A stretch of 64,000 bases of DNA from Candidatus Rifleibacteriota bacterium (GTDB taxonomy: Bacteria > Muiribacteriota > Ozemobacteria > Ozemobacterales > Ozemobacteraceae): contig JAHISQ010000009.1 in NCBI GenBank assembly GCA_018818125.1, positions 1-64,000 on the forward strand, given 5' to 3'. The translations under genes and the position numbers were made by a program. Positions within the stretch are counted from its first letter, which is position 1; every line of letters begins with the position of its first letter. Positions 16,724-24,954 of the stretch are shown here, one piece after another. The notes beneath the pieces are model-generated. The model worked only from the letters and a program-made list of their open reading frames with translations. It was not told the DNA's origin and ran no database searches.

Positions 16724-17524
16724 ATGAGTAGGACAATTTTTTATTTTTCTGGAACCGGAAATTCACTGGCAGTAGCTCATACGATAACAGGTAAGCTGCC
16801 AGATGCCAGTGTCATACCGTTGGCCGGCATTGTTAACAGCGACAAGCCTTATCAAGCTGACGCCGACGATCTTATTTTCGTGTTTCCTGTTTATGTGGCC
16901 GGTATTCCAGCTCTCGTCGCCCGTGCTCTTGCCCAGATCAAAATAACTTGTGCAACATACATCGCGGCTGTTGTAACCTGCGATAGTTCTGCTGGTGCAG
17001 CCCTCGGGATCTTCAACAATGAACTTAATCGTCACTGTGGTCGCCAACTTGATGCTGGCTGGATCGTTTACATGCCAGGCAATTACACGCCACTTTACGG
17101 TGCTGACAGCCCCAAGAAGGTCTGTGCCAAGCTTGAGGTCGCCGAGACTCGTATTAATGAAATTGCCACGGCTGTTCACGACAGGCAGAAGCATAAGCTC
17201 GAAACCCTGCCGGTGCCTTTTTGCTGGCTGCCGGAGATTTCGTCTAAGATGTTCACCAGAAATGTCTGGCAGGCAGGTCGCCGTTTTAGGGCCAGTGCCG
17301 ATTGTATTGGCTGCGGATTGTGCGTGAAAGTTTGTCCGGTCAATAACATTGTGCTTAGTGCTGCCCGTCGCCCGCAATGGCAGAATCACTGCGAGCAATG
17401 CATGGCCTGTTTGCAGTTTTGCCCGGTTGAAGCGATTCAATGTTTCTGGTGGACCAGGGGTCGCCGCCGTTACCGTCACCCGCAGGTTACTGTCGAGAAA
17501 CTGGTTACTCAAAAGAGTTTGTAA
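16724..17524 (+). CDS. EFR1-type protein: flavodoxin-like domain plus two [4Fe-4S] clusters
   Basis: The 266-residue protein joins an N-terminal flavodoxin-like FMN domain with a C-terminal two-cluster ferredoxin domain. The flavodoxin part begins FYFSGTGNSLAVA, the phosphate-binding loop, with FVFPVYVAGIP near residue 50. The ferredoxin part has CIGCGLCVKVCP near 194 and CEQCMACLQFCP near 222. Such EFR1-family proteins carry electrons between reduced donors and unknown acceptors in the cytosol, mostly in anaerobes. The ATG at 16724 is preferred, with GGAGG at 16708-16712; the GTG at 16715 is too close to that site. It appears to be a single-gene unit. Confidence 0.92.
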   Translation: MSRTIFYFSGTGNSLAVAHTITGKLPDASVIPLAGIVNSDKPYQADADDLIFVFPVYVAGIPALVARALAQIKITCATYIAAVVTCDSSAGAALGIFNNELNRHCGRQLDAGWIVYMPGNYTPLYGADSPKKVCAKLEVAETRINEIATAVHDRQKHKLETLPVPFCWLPEISSKMFTRNVWQAGRRFRASADCIGCGLCVKVCPVNNIVLSAARRPQWQNHCEQCMACLQFCPVEAIQCFWWTRGRRRYRHPQVTVEKLVTQKSL

Positions 17525-17681
17525 TAAATAGGCGACAATATCTACGATTGTGACGCCACAGACTAATGGTTTAAAGGCAGTTTGAATACTGCTGAAATGT
17601 TGAATTTTTGTCGCCTTAAAAATCATTAAACTAAATGCGGCAAGGTGCAGTAATATAAGAAAAGTTGTTCAGGAGATTATT

Positions 17682-18617
17682 ATGAAACTTATTATGCGAC
17701 GATGGTTTTTATTGTTTTGTCTGTGCTTTGTCGCTTCTGGTCTGCTTGCAACCACTCCTTTTAGCGAAGAAAAAGTTGATCCGACCAAGCCGGTAACCGG
17801 TTTGGTTGGTAGCGATGCTGCTGTTAAAGCCCCTGAAAAGACGGAGTTCCCGGTCGAAGGAACGATTGAGGTCGATTCGGCACTGCGCTTGCGAGAATAC
17901 CCGTGGGGCCCAGTCACAGGCCTGTTCGGCAGCGGCACTAAAGTTACGGTAATCGGTGCCGAAGGCGATTTTTATAAGGTGCAGGTCAATGGCCAGACTG
18001 GTTATATGCACAAAAATTTTGTGTCAATTGCCGGGGCTCCAGCCTCGCAGACCGAACCAGATTATCCCGGTGATACTCGGAGCGGCGGTTCTCTGCCCAA
18101 GCCCGGCAGCGCAGGTTCTACTGGTGACGACACCGGTAGCACTGGTCCGGTGGCCAGCAAGCCTTCTGTGATTGGCCAGACACAGGGTGATGGCACTATT
18201 GCTGGCGCACTTACCTGGGCGCATGATCAAATGCCTGGTGGCTCGTGTAAAGGCGTCAACAGAAATAATGGCAAGCGTTCAAGTGACTCGAAGTGTTGGA
18301 GTGGTTGGTGTCTGGCTTTTGTCGGCACTTCCTATGGCCGCAATTTTCCGCAATTGTGTGCGCCTTCTGCAATTCAGGCATATTACAACTGTCGTGATGC
18401 CGGAAAAATCAGTGCCAATCACAATCCCCCCGCTGGCGCGGTCATGTTTACCGATAAAACCAGCACTAATCCATATGGGCACATCTTTATTGCTACCGGC
18501 GAAAAGGCCGCTAATGGTGAGCCTATAATTATTACTACAACTTCCACTGTTATCAAAAAAATGACCCTCAGCCAGGTAATTGGTAGCACACACTATCTTG
18601 GCTGGGCAATGCCTTGA
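17682..18617 (+). CDS. Secreted SH3-domain protein with CHAP/NlpC-like C-terminal domain
   Basis: The 311-residue protein has a signal peptide (FLLFCLCFVASGLLA). A bacterial SH3 domain lies at about 65-115 (LRLREYPWGPVTGLFGSGTK through GYMHKNFV), then a Gly/Ser/Pro linker at about 120-165. The C-terminal domain (about 170-311) has a Cys in WSGWCLAFVGTSYG and a His in NPYGHIFIATG. These are spaced like the Cys-His pair of CHAP or NlpC/P60 amidases. A peptidoglycan- or peptide-cleaving role in the periplasm is inferred; the match to either family is not clear-cut. The motif PVTGL(V/F)GS occurs twice (about 37 and 77). AGGAG precedes the ATG. The next gene starts 20 bp later. Confidence 0.75.
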   Translation: MKLIMRRWFLLFCLCFVASGLLATTPFSEEKVDPTKPVTGLVGSDAAVKAPEKTEFPVEGTIEVDSALRLREYPWGPVTGLFGSGTKVTVIGAEGDFYKVQVNGQTGYMHKNFVSIAGAPASQTEPDYPGDTRSGGSLPKPGSAGSTGDDTGSTGPVASKPSVIGQTQGDGTIAGALTWAHDQMPGGSCKGVNRNNGKRSSDSKCWSGWCLAFVGTSYGRNFPQLCAPSAIQAYYNCRDAGKISANHNPPAGAVMFTDKTSTNPYGHIFIATGEKAANGEPIIITTTSTVIKKMTLSQVIGSTHYLGWAMP

Positions 18618-18637
18618 CCGAAACGGAGACCGCTTAA

Positions 18638-19591
18638 ATGAATCGAACTTCAATTTTACTTTTCTTTATGCTGATTAACGCTGCTTCTGTATTTGCAATC
18701 GATCTGCCCATCGGCACTTCAAGTGCTGAGTTGGCGATAAAAACCGAAGCTGATGTTGGAGAATACTATGGAAAGGGCCTTCCGCTTGGCCCGGCCGCGC
18801 TTAGATTCGTGGGTGAAAACCTGTGGGTCAGCGATAGCCTTAATAAACGACTCGTCGAGTTTGATGCTCAGGGTAAGCAGCTCAAGAGTGTCGCAATTGC
18901 CACCGAAAGCCACGTTTATCCCGAAGATTTTGTTATATTGCCTGATGGCGATTTCTGGGTCTGCGATGTTGATAACGCAGCTCTGCTTAAAATTGATGCT
19001 GCCGGTAAAATTCTCGAAAAGCTTACCGAAATAGGTGGTAAAAAGCTTGCCTGGCCGGCAAGAATCGAACTTCTTCCTTCCGGCAACCTTTTGGTGCTGG
19101 ATTATACCCTTGGCGAGCTGATTGAATTCAGCGCTGATGCTAAGCTGGTCATGGCAAATGCCGTGCATGGGCGTAGTTTTCTGGTCGATACAGACTCTGT
19201 CTGCTATCTTACCGAAAAGAACGCTGTAATAAAACTAGTGACAAGAACACTCGCCAACGGCAAAGAAAGCAGTGTCACACTGCCATTGACCGATGTCCTC
19301 GATACTGAAATCCTGGCTCACCCCGCTGCCAACGAATTTGTAATAGGTTTTAAGCCGATTCCCAAGGAAGATGATCAGGCTAGCGGCCTTTATATGCTTA
19401 TGAGAATTGCTGATGGCAAAACAGTTGCCACAATGCAGGCTGGCTTTCCGCAGCCATTTTTTACCAGACTGCTGATTAGCGACGATCAGAAAAAGCACTT
19501 TATGGTCAGGCTTGCACAAACTTCAGCAAACTGGGTCTTGCGTCTCGAACCGATCGCTCTTGATTTCTCATTTGAAAAATCAGGTGGCTGA
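18638..19591 (+). CDS. Secreted beta-propeller-like protein
   Basis: The 317-residue protein has a signal peptide (ILLFFMLINAASVFA). Repeated blade-like stretches follow, such as LWVSDSLNKRLVEFDAQGK and FWVCDVDNAALLKIDAAGK, typical of NHL/SMP-30-like propellers. No enzymatic residues are obvious. It starts 20 bp after the SH3/CHAP gene behind GGAG, so the two are probably co-transcribed and may act together in the envelope. A binding or scaffolding role is likely but not shown. Confidence 0.72.
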   Translation: MNRTSILLFFMLINAASVFAIDLPIGTSSAELAIKTEADVGEYYGKGLPLGPAALRFVGENLWVSDSLNKRLVEFDAQGKQLKSVAIATESHVYPEDFVILPDGDFWVCDVDNAALLKIDAAGKILEKLTEIGGKKLAWPARIELLPSGNLLVLDYTLGELIEFSADAKLVMANAVHGRSFLVDTDSVCYLTEKNAVIKLVTRTLANGKESSVTLPLTDVLDTEILAHPAANEFVIGFKPIPKEDDQASGLYMLMRIADGKTVATMQAGFPQPFFTRLLISDDQKKHFMVRLAQTSANWVLRLEPIALDFSFEKSGG

Positions 19592-19611
19592 TAATTTATT
19601 GATCAGCCACC
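19583..19611. terminator. Convergent hairpin containing both stop codons
   Basis: GGTGGCTGAT and ATCAGCCACC form a perfect 10-bp stem around a nine-base A/T-rich loop. The left arm contains the TGA of the propeller gene and the right arm the stop of yciH, so both proteins end in SGG. No T-run follows, so termination efficiency is uncertain. Confidence 0.6.
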
Positions 19612-19965
19612 GCTGCGCTTAACGCGATAGCCCATTTTTTCGAGCTCGACGACGAGTCGGTCTCGATGTTCGCCCTGGATCTCGATCATGCCATCTTTAA
19701 GCGCACCGCCGGCGCCGCACTTCTTTTTAAGCTCGCCTGCCAGCTTTTTGAGGTCATCTTCGTTGCCGGGCAAACCGCTGATAACAGTAACTCCGGCTCC
19801 TTTGCGCCCTTTTGTTTCGCGACTCACCCTGACTATTCCATCTTTAGAGGGCTGCGCAACATTGCCAGTTTTGTGACAGCGACACTGCGCAATCGGCTTC
19901 TCGCAAGCGGGGCACATTTTTCCCCATTCGCTTGAATAAACCAGTCCTGAATCTTTTTTGTTCAT
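19603..19965 (-). CDS. yciH: SUI1/eIF1-like translation factor YciH
   Basis: The 120-residue cytosolic protein belongs to the YciH/SUI1 family related to eukaryotic eIF1. The C-terminal SUI1 domain (about 45-118) has VTVISGLPGNEDDLKKLAGE, then the typical KKKCGAGGALKDGMIEIQG and HRDRLVVELEKMGYRVKRSGG. The N-terminus carries four cysteines (CPACEKPIAQCRC) that may bind zinc, a feature of only some family members. AAGGG precedes the ATG. Its C-terminus is encoded in the hairpin shared with the convergent gene. Confidence 0.93.
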   Translation of the reverse strand: MNKKDSGLVYSSEWGKMCPACEKPIAQCRCHKTGNVAQPSKDGIVRVSRETKGRKGAGVTVISGLPGNEDDLKKLAGELKKKCGAGGALKDGMIEIQGEHRDRLVVELEKMGYRVKRSGG

Positions 19966-20125
19966 AGTTTTTACCCTTTATGCACGCAATTCTACTTCAG
20001 CCCGCATACTAAAGCAAATCAGTCATCAGTCTGCAGGGCGGGTTAATTACTGCTCTTTTTGCCGGTTGTTTTGTCGGAGGTAAAGTATTAGCATATAAGA
20101 AGATAGATAAATTGTGAGGTGTAGA

Positions 20126-20386
20126 ATGGCTTACAGGACTATGTTTGTTGTGGCTGTTGTAGCATGCATGTTAACTGGCTGTTGTGCCGGTCCAAAGCCG
20201 GTTCAACCCAAGGTTGAGGTTAAGGCTCCGCTGAGTAAGTCTGATCAGTTGCGGCAGAAAGCCAAAATAGCAGAGGCGGCCAGTCTGATTGGTTACGACG
20301 GCAAGGCGATCAAGCGTGATCTCAACAAGTTCATTGATCAGCAAGAAGAGGATGCTAAGCAGTTGGAAGATCTCAAAAATTTATAG
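20126..20386 (+). CDS. Small putative lipoprotein
   Basis: The 86-residue protein has a signal peptide with a lipobox-like end (CMLTGCCAG), so Cys at about 18 is probably lipidated. The remainder is charged and helical, with a C-terminal DLNKFIDQQEEDAKQLEDL likely to form a coiled coil. GAGG at 20116-20119 precedes the ATG at 20126; an earlier GTG at 20114 overlaps that site and is less likely. No family is recognised. A hairpin follows at 20400. Confidence 0.65.
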   Translation: MAYRTMFVVAVVACMLTGCCAGPKPVQPKVEVKAPLSKSDQLRQKAKIAEAASLIGYDGKAIKRDLNKFIDQQEEDAKQLEDLKNL

Positions 20387-20399
20387 GGACTGCCACTGT

Positions 20400-20423
20400 A
20401 AAGATCTGGGTAACCGGATCTTT
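20400..20423 (+). terminator. Hairpin after the lipoprotein gene
   Basis: AAAGATCTGG and CCGGATCTTT form a 10-bp stem with one G-T pair around GTAA. No T-run follows, so it may be a weak terminator or an mRNA end-protecting hairpin. Confidence 0.35.
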
Positions 20424-20552
20424 GCAATTATGCCGACTGCCATAGCCTGGCGAGTTGTTTTGCGGGTTTAGTTTTTTGCTACACTCTGTTACTATTTTAA
20501 TGTTAAAACGTGGTTTTCTGGCTTAACAAATCAGGCCCGAGGTAAAAACAGC

Positions 20553-22007
20553 ATGAAGAGACATCGGTTTATAGTATTAGCTTTGCTTGTAGCGGTTGTG
20601 TTGCTACAGATAAATATTCTTGAGGCATCGACTGCTAAATTTCATGTAGATGTCGGTCTCAACCATTTTTACAAGAATCGTTATCTTGAAGCATATCGCG
20701 AATTCAAGGCGGCTCTCGATATAGACCCCCGCTACCCTGAGGCACATTACAATTTGGGTCGGGTATACAAAGCGCAGGGTTTTATTAAGGAAGCGATCGT
20801 TCAGTTTCAAATTGCGGTGCAGATTAATCCCGATTATCAGGCAGCCCGCCGCGAACTCCAGTCTATGCAGCAGGCGCTGGCATCCGATGTGGCAGCGCAG
20901 CAGAAAATCCAGGGTCGAGAGACCATTCAAAAGACGGAATTTGACACCATGCCGGCTGATCAGGCTGCAGGCCGTGCCCGTGAAATGCTAAATCAGGGCC
21001 GAACCGACGAAGCAATAAGATTTTTCGAGGTTGCTTTACGTGAAAAACCCGATGATGCTGGACTTAATAAGATGGTCGGCTTTTTGCTTTTTCGCCAGAA
21101 TCGGTTTTCTGACGCACTCGAACGCTATTCAAAAGCTCAGAAAGGTTCACCTTCTGATGCCGAGATTCCTTATGCAATTGGTTTGATCTATATGAAGACG
21201 CAGACACCCGATCGTGCTGAAAGTTTTTTTGGCCAGGCGGTAAAGTTGCAGCCGAGCATGATAAAGGCTGTTTTTGGCCTGGGTGAAGCCTACGAAGCTC
21301 AGGAGCGTATAGAAGATGCGATCTTGCAGTTTCGCAAATGTCTCGAACTTAATCCTAACCTGAAAGAAGCCAGAGACAAGCTCTCTTATCTGGCGGGCAG
21401 ACAGAGTTATAACTATTATAGCCGTGGTGCTTACTTTTATCAGCGTGGCGAATACGACAAGGCCGAACCATTGCTTTCAATGGCTAGAGAATACGGCAAT
21501 CTGACTCCGGATCAGAATAAGCAGGTCGACGAAATGCTTAATGCCAGCCGATTTTGGATTAAAAAGCAGAAAGAACAGCAGCGCGTGGAGCAAGAACGCC
21601 GTGATACAAGCAGTGCTTCCTACGTTGGCAAAGACACTTTTGTTTTCGATGTGAGTCGCAATCCGACACCTTATATTGGTACGGCGGTTGAATGGCGCGG
21701 CCGAATTGAATTTATATCAAAGAGAAAAGGCCGGTCTGTTCTTTTTGTGAACAGTCAACCCACTGTAAATGCTGATAACAACATGGATTATGCATTCGAG
21801 GTTGAGTTTCCTAAAGACTTGCCTTCTGATTCAAGAATAGCAGCTTATGCCAATGTAGTGGTTAAGGGCAAAATACTCAGGGTTGATAAACTGATGAATC
21901 AGGTTTCGGGCTCTTTCAGTTCTCGCCGCCAGCCCATTCTAGAGGCATCAGAAGTGCAATTTGAGCGGGAAAACTACGAACAACCTCTGATGCTGAGGTT
22001 TTATTGA
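20553..22007 (+). CDS. Exported TPR protein with C-terminal beta-rich domain
   Basis: The 484-residue protein begins with a signal peptide or N-terminal anchor (FIVLALLVAVVLLQINILEA). At least seven TPR units follow: two at about 30-100 (for example YPEAHYNLGRVYKAQGFIKEA), three or four at about 135-270, and another at about 290-325. The C-terminal part (about 360-484) is beta-rich (DTFVFDVSRNPTPYIGTAVEWRG) and suggests an OB-like fold, seen here only as a pattern. It should act as a scaffold in the periplasm. CGAGG precedes the ATG. The gene lies 46 bp ahead of a transmembrane SpoIIE phosphatase and may be co-transcribed with it. Confidence 0.8.
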   Translation: MKRHRFIVLALLVAVVLLQINILEASTAKFHVDVGLNHFYKNRYLEAYREFKAALDIDPRYPEAHYNLGRVYKAQGFIKEAIVQFQIAVQINPDYQAARRELQSMQQALASDVAAQQKIQGRETIQKTEFDTMPADQAAGRAREMLNQGRTDEAIRFFEVALREKPDDAGLNKMVGFLLFRQNRFSDALERYSKAQKGSPSDAEIPYAIGLIYMKTQTPDRAESFFGQAVKLQPSMIKAVFGLGEAYEAQERIEDAILQFRKCLELNPNLKEARDKLSYLAGRQSYNYYSRGAYFYQRGEYDKAEPLLSMAREYGNLTPDQNKQVDEMLNASRFWIKKQKEQQRVEQERRDTSSASYVGKDTFVFDVSRNPTPYIGTAVEWRGRIEFISKRKGRSVLFVNSQPTVNADNNMDYAFEVEFPKDLPSDSRIAAYANVVVKGKILRVDKLMNQVSGSFSSRRQPILEASEVQFERENYEQPLMLRFY

Positions 22008-22053
22008 TGTGCTTGCGAATGGCCAGCATTGATTTAAATTAGCGGGCTACTGA

Positions 22054-24954
22054 ATGCAATGGGTTACCAGGCTTCCTGAATCTTTGCAGCATAAGCCTGT
22101 TGCCGCTATTGGTAAGGTGGCAGGTAAAGTCTTGCTGCTAGTTTTGCTGCCATTCGTTCTTCTGTCAGGACTCAACCAATATTTTGCTGAAGCAGATCTA
22201 AATGATCGTATTGCCAATGAGCGACATGCCATGGCAAAAATCCTCAGCGATGTATCCGCGCAGGCCGAACCGGCCAAACGTTTTGCTCATGCTTTTTCTA
22301 GTCTGACAACTCTACCGTGGCCGTCAGAGGCTTTTGACCGTCGCCTTAAACAGAATTTTGCCGACAACCCCGGATCAATAGAAGTGTTTTTCTACGATAC
22401 AGCAGGAAAATGCCTTGCAGCGCCACTTATGCCTGCTCCTCCCCGCTATGTGGCACAGAAGTTCCTGGAGGCGGTTATTGATCCTGGTTTGGGTAAAAAA
22501 TATGAGCGGTTTATTTTTCAATTTTCGGGATATCGCAGTGCGCACGTCGCTTTTAACGGAAATCCAGACGAGATCATAAGTATTGGCTCAAGCCATGATC
22601 GGCACTGGGGCGGCTGGTTTCGGCTCAAAGACAGTGAGGGTAAATTTTCCGGACATTTGATCGTTTTTATTGGAAAACGACTGCTAAAACCTGACAAACT
22701 GCTTGATGATGCCATATCAAGTGCGATTGACAAGTTTGGACGTAGTTACAGGTTTGGCTGGCAGAACCCTGTGCAGAAGAACTTGATCATGCCTGAAAAT
22801 TCAGGTTTTGCCAGTGCGGCTACGGCTCTTGTAAACGCTATGCCATGGGGTGAGAGCGGTTTTCTGTTCGACCGTTGTCCTGGCATCAAGCTTTTCACAG
22901 ACTCTGGCGCCACAATCCTGGCCAGAACAGCCTATGCTGTCGAACCTTCCATGCTGTTTACAACCATTGGTTTTACGATCAAATTGCTGTCGATGCTAAC
23001 GTTTTTGCTGCTCTCTTACCTCTTGCTCGGCATTTCGTCAGTGTCTCCCGGTTTGCGGGTTCGACTGGCCGCTCTCTTCCTTTATGGCGCAGGAATTCCT
23101 TTGATACTACTTGTATTTAGCGGAATTGCTGATCGAATTGAGCGCGAAAAGGTTTTGATTGACGGTTTGCAGCAGCAAAGCGTTGCTGAATTGACCAGGA
23201 TTGACGAAGGAATGACTTATGAATACCGCCGTCTCGAAGGCCTTTTCAAGGCGGCGATAAAAAAAAGTGCCGAGGTTCCTTTTAGTGAGTTTCGTGCGTC
23301 TCTGGCCGGAATCGGCCGGTTGATGCCGGCTTTTTCGGAGTCTTTGCGCGAAATTCTAGTTGTTGCCAAAGATTTTAGTCTTACGTATAACAGTGAAAAT
23401 CCCCAGGGTACCACTGGCAGCAAAAAAGAAGGCATGATTCACTATGGCGAGATGCTGCTCGAAACTTTTAACGGAGAGTCTGTTGACAAGAAAAACAAGC
23501 CAGCTTCGACTGATCTTAAATCAGTTGTGTCTGACTTTGGCTCCTGGCTTGCGCGGGGGCTGATAATGGGCAGCGGGCGGATAGGCATGCTGAATATTCT
23601 TGACAGTGTCATGCCAACCTATGTAGATGTCTTTGTTGATAAGCTGAACCAGGCCCGTGCCGTGACATTAATTTTTCTTTCACAGGCTGGTGTGCAGAGA
23701 AACTACCTTCTTCAAGTCAGCAGATTGTGTGACAGGCTTAAGGGTGATGATCAGCCCAGATTCGCTGCGCTGCCGATAGATTCGACACCAGTCTGGCCAG
23801 CATTTCCTAAGAGATTAACAGGAAATGATCGAGCTTTGCGGGAGATTGCTGATCAAGTTGTGCGAAGTGGCCTGCCTGTACGCGAAATTGCAGAAGTTGC
23901 TGGTCGCAAGTATTTACTCTGTGCCGTCAAGGGTAAATACATTGATGGCTACGTGCTGATTCAGGCGTATCCATACCGTATTATTGAACTCAGTATAAGC
24001 CGGTTGAATAAACGCATGCTGATTCTGTCGATTATGGTCATTTTGCTGGCGTTGGTTTCGGCTAGAATCACTTCATCTTTGCTTCTAAAACCTCTTGAGA
24101 ATCTAAAGGCAGGTCTTAACGCTGTTTCCACCGGTAATTTCCGTATGCAGGTTGAGGGTGCGGCTGTCGAAGAATTTTCGTTGATGCTCTCAAGTTTGAA
24201 TCGAACTCTCGGCAATTTTCAGGAAATGCAGGTGGCTCGAAGTGTTCAGGAGACTCTGTGGCCAGAAGAAACTCTACGTGGCGATGACTGGCAGCTGTAT
24301 GGTCGCTGCCGAACCGCAACTGAACTTGGTGGCGACCATTTCGACTGGTTTCGACTAAAGGATGGCCGGGTATTACTGGTGGTCGGTGATGTAACTGGTC
24401 ACGGAATCGCACCAGCCATGGTGCAGGCCTCTATCAAAGTATGGCTTTCTCTACTCGCTGAAAAAGTTGAGTCGGCCGCCTCGCTTCTGCAGGAAATCAA
24501 TCGGTTGCACTTTAAATATGGTGCCAAGCGCCTTTACATGACATGTTGGCTGGGATTTTACACCCCCGCACAAGGTCAGCTTGAGTTCGCTTCGGCTGGA
24601 CACCCATATCCACTGATTTTAAGGAGTAATGGTGAACAGGAATTCCTGGAGCAGCCCGGCCTGCCTCTTGGGGTAAAGTCCAAGCTCATTGTCGGTTCCG
24701 GCAGCCGAGTGATTAATCCCGGTGACAGCCTGATTCTATACACTGACGGGATTGTAGAGGCCACCAGCGCGACTGGTAAAATGCTCGGGTTCGACGGCTT
24801 TCAGAAAGTCTGCGAAAAAACTGTGGCGATGGAACCCTCTGAAACAGTCGATTTTATTATCGCGCAGGCAAATGCCTGGGGGCCGCAAAACGACGATCAG
24901 ACGGTAATTGTGCTCAAACGCTACTTTTCAGGAGATGCAGATGAAATCAACTGA
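22054..24954 (+). CDS. Transmembrane SpoIIE-type (PP2C) phosphatase with HAMP linker, first of a pair
   Basis: The 966-residue signalling protein has a membrane segment at about 25-45, an extracytoplasmic domain to about 298, and further helices at about 299-325 and 334-360. A second extracytoplasmic region, a last helix (654-672) and a HAMP-like linker follow. The catalytic SpoIIE domain is at about 725-966. It carries metal-binding residues in GGDHFDWF (about 759), VGDVTGHGIAPAM, GHPYPL and the terminal NDDQTVIV. Such phosphatases usually dephosphorylate an anti-anti-sigma (STAS) protein in partner-switching pathways; no such partner lies beside it. It overlaps the next phosphatase by 14 bp. 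Confidence 0.88.
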   Translation: MQWVTRLPESLQHKPVAAIGKVAGKVLLLVLLPFVLLSGLNQYFAEADLNDRIANERHAMAKILSDVSAQAEPAKRFAHAFSSLTTLPWPSEAFDRRLKQNFADNPGSIEVFFYDTAGKCLAAPLMPAPPRYVAQKFLEAVIDPGLGKKYERFIFQFSGYRSAHVAFNGNPDEIISIGSSHDRHWGGWFRLKDSEGKFSGHLIVFIGKRLLKPDKLLDDAISSAIDKFGRSYRFGWQNPVQKNLIMPENSGFASAATALVNAMPWGESGFLFDRCPGIKLFTDSGATILARTAYAVEPSMLFTTIGFTIKLLSMLTFLLLSYLLLGISSVSPGLRVRLAALFLYGAGIPLILLVFSGIADRIEREKVLIDGLQQQSVAELTRIDEGMTYEYRRLEGLFKAAIKKSAEVPFSEFRASLAGIGRLMPAFSESLREILVVAKDFSLTYNSENPQGTTGSKKEGMIHYGEMLLETFNGESVDKKNKPASTDLKSVVSDFGSWLARGLIMGSGRIGMLNILDSVMPTYVDVFVDKLNQARAVTLIFLSQAGVQRNYLLQVSRLCDRLKGDDQPRFAALPIDSTPVWPAFPKRLTGNDRALREIADQVVRSGLPVREIAEVAGRKYLLCAVKGKYIDGYVLIQAYPYRIIELSISRLNKRMLILSIMVILLALVSARITSSLLLKPLENLKAGLNAVSTGNFRMQVEGAAVEEFSLMLSSLNRTLGNFQEMQVARSVQETLWPEETLRGDDWQLYGRCRTATELGGDHFDWFRLKDGRVLLVVGDVTGHGIAPAMVQASIKVWLSLLAEKVESAASLLQEINRLHFKYGAKRLYMTCWLGFYTPAQGQLEFASAGHPYPLILRSNGEQEFLEQPGLPLGVKSKLIVGSGSRVINPGDSLILYTDGIVEATSATGKMLGFDGFQKVCEKTVAMEPSETVDFIIAQANAWGPQNDDQTVIVLKRYFSGDADEIN

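Noticed and set aside
16763..17626. A 287-codon open frame antisense to the EFR1-type ferredoxin gene
   Set aside because: It mirrors the well-supported ferredoxin gene, has no recognisable domain, and its open state comes from codon bias of the sense gene.
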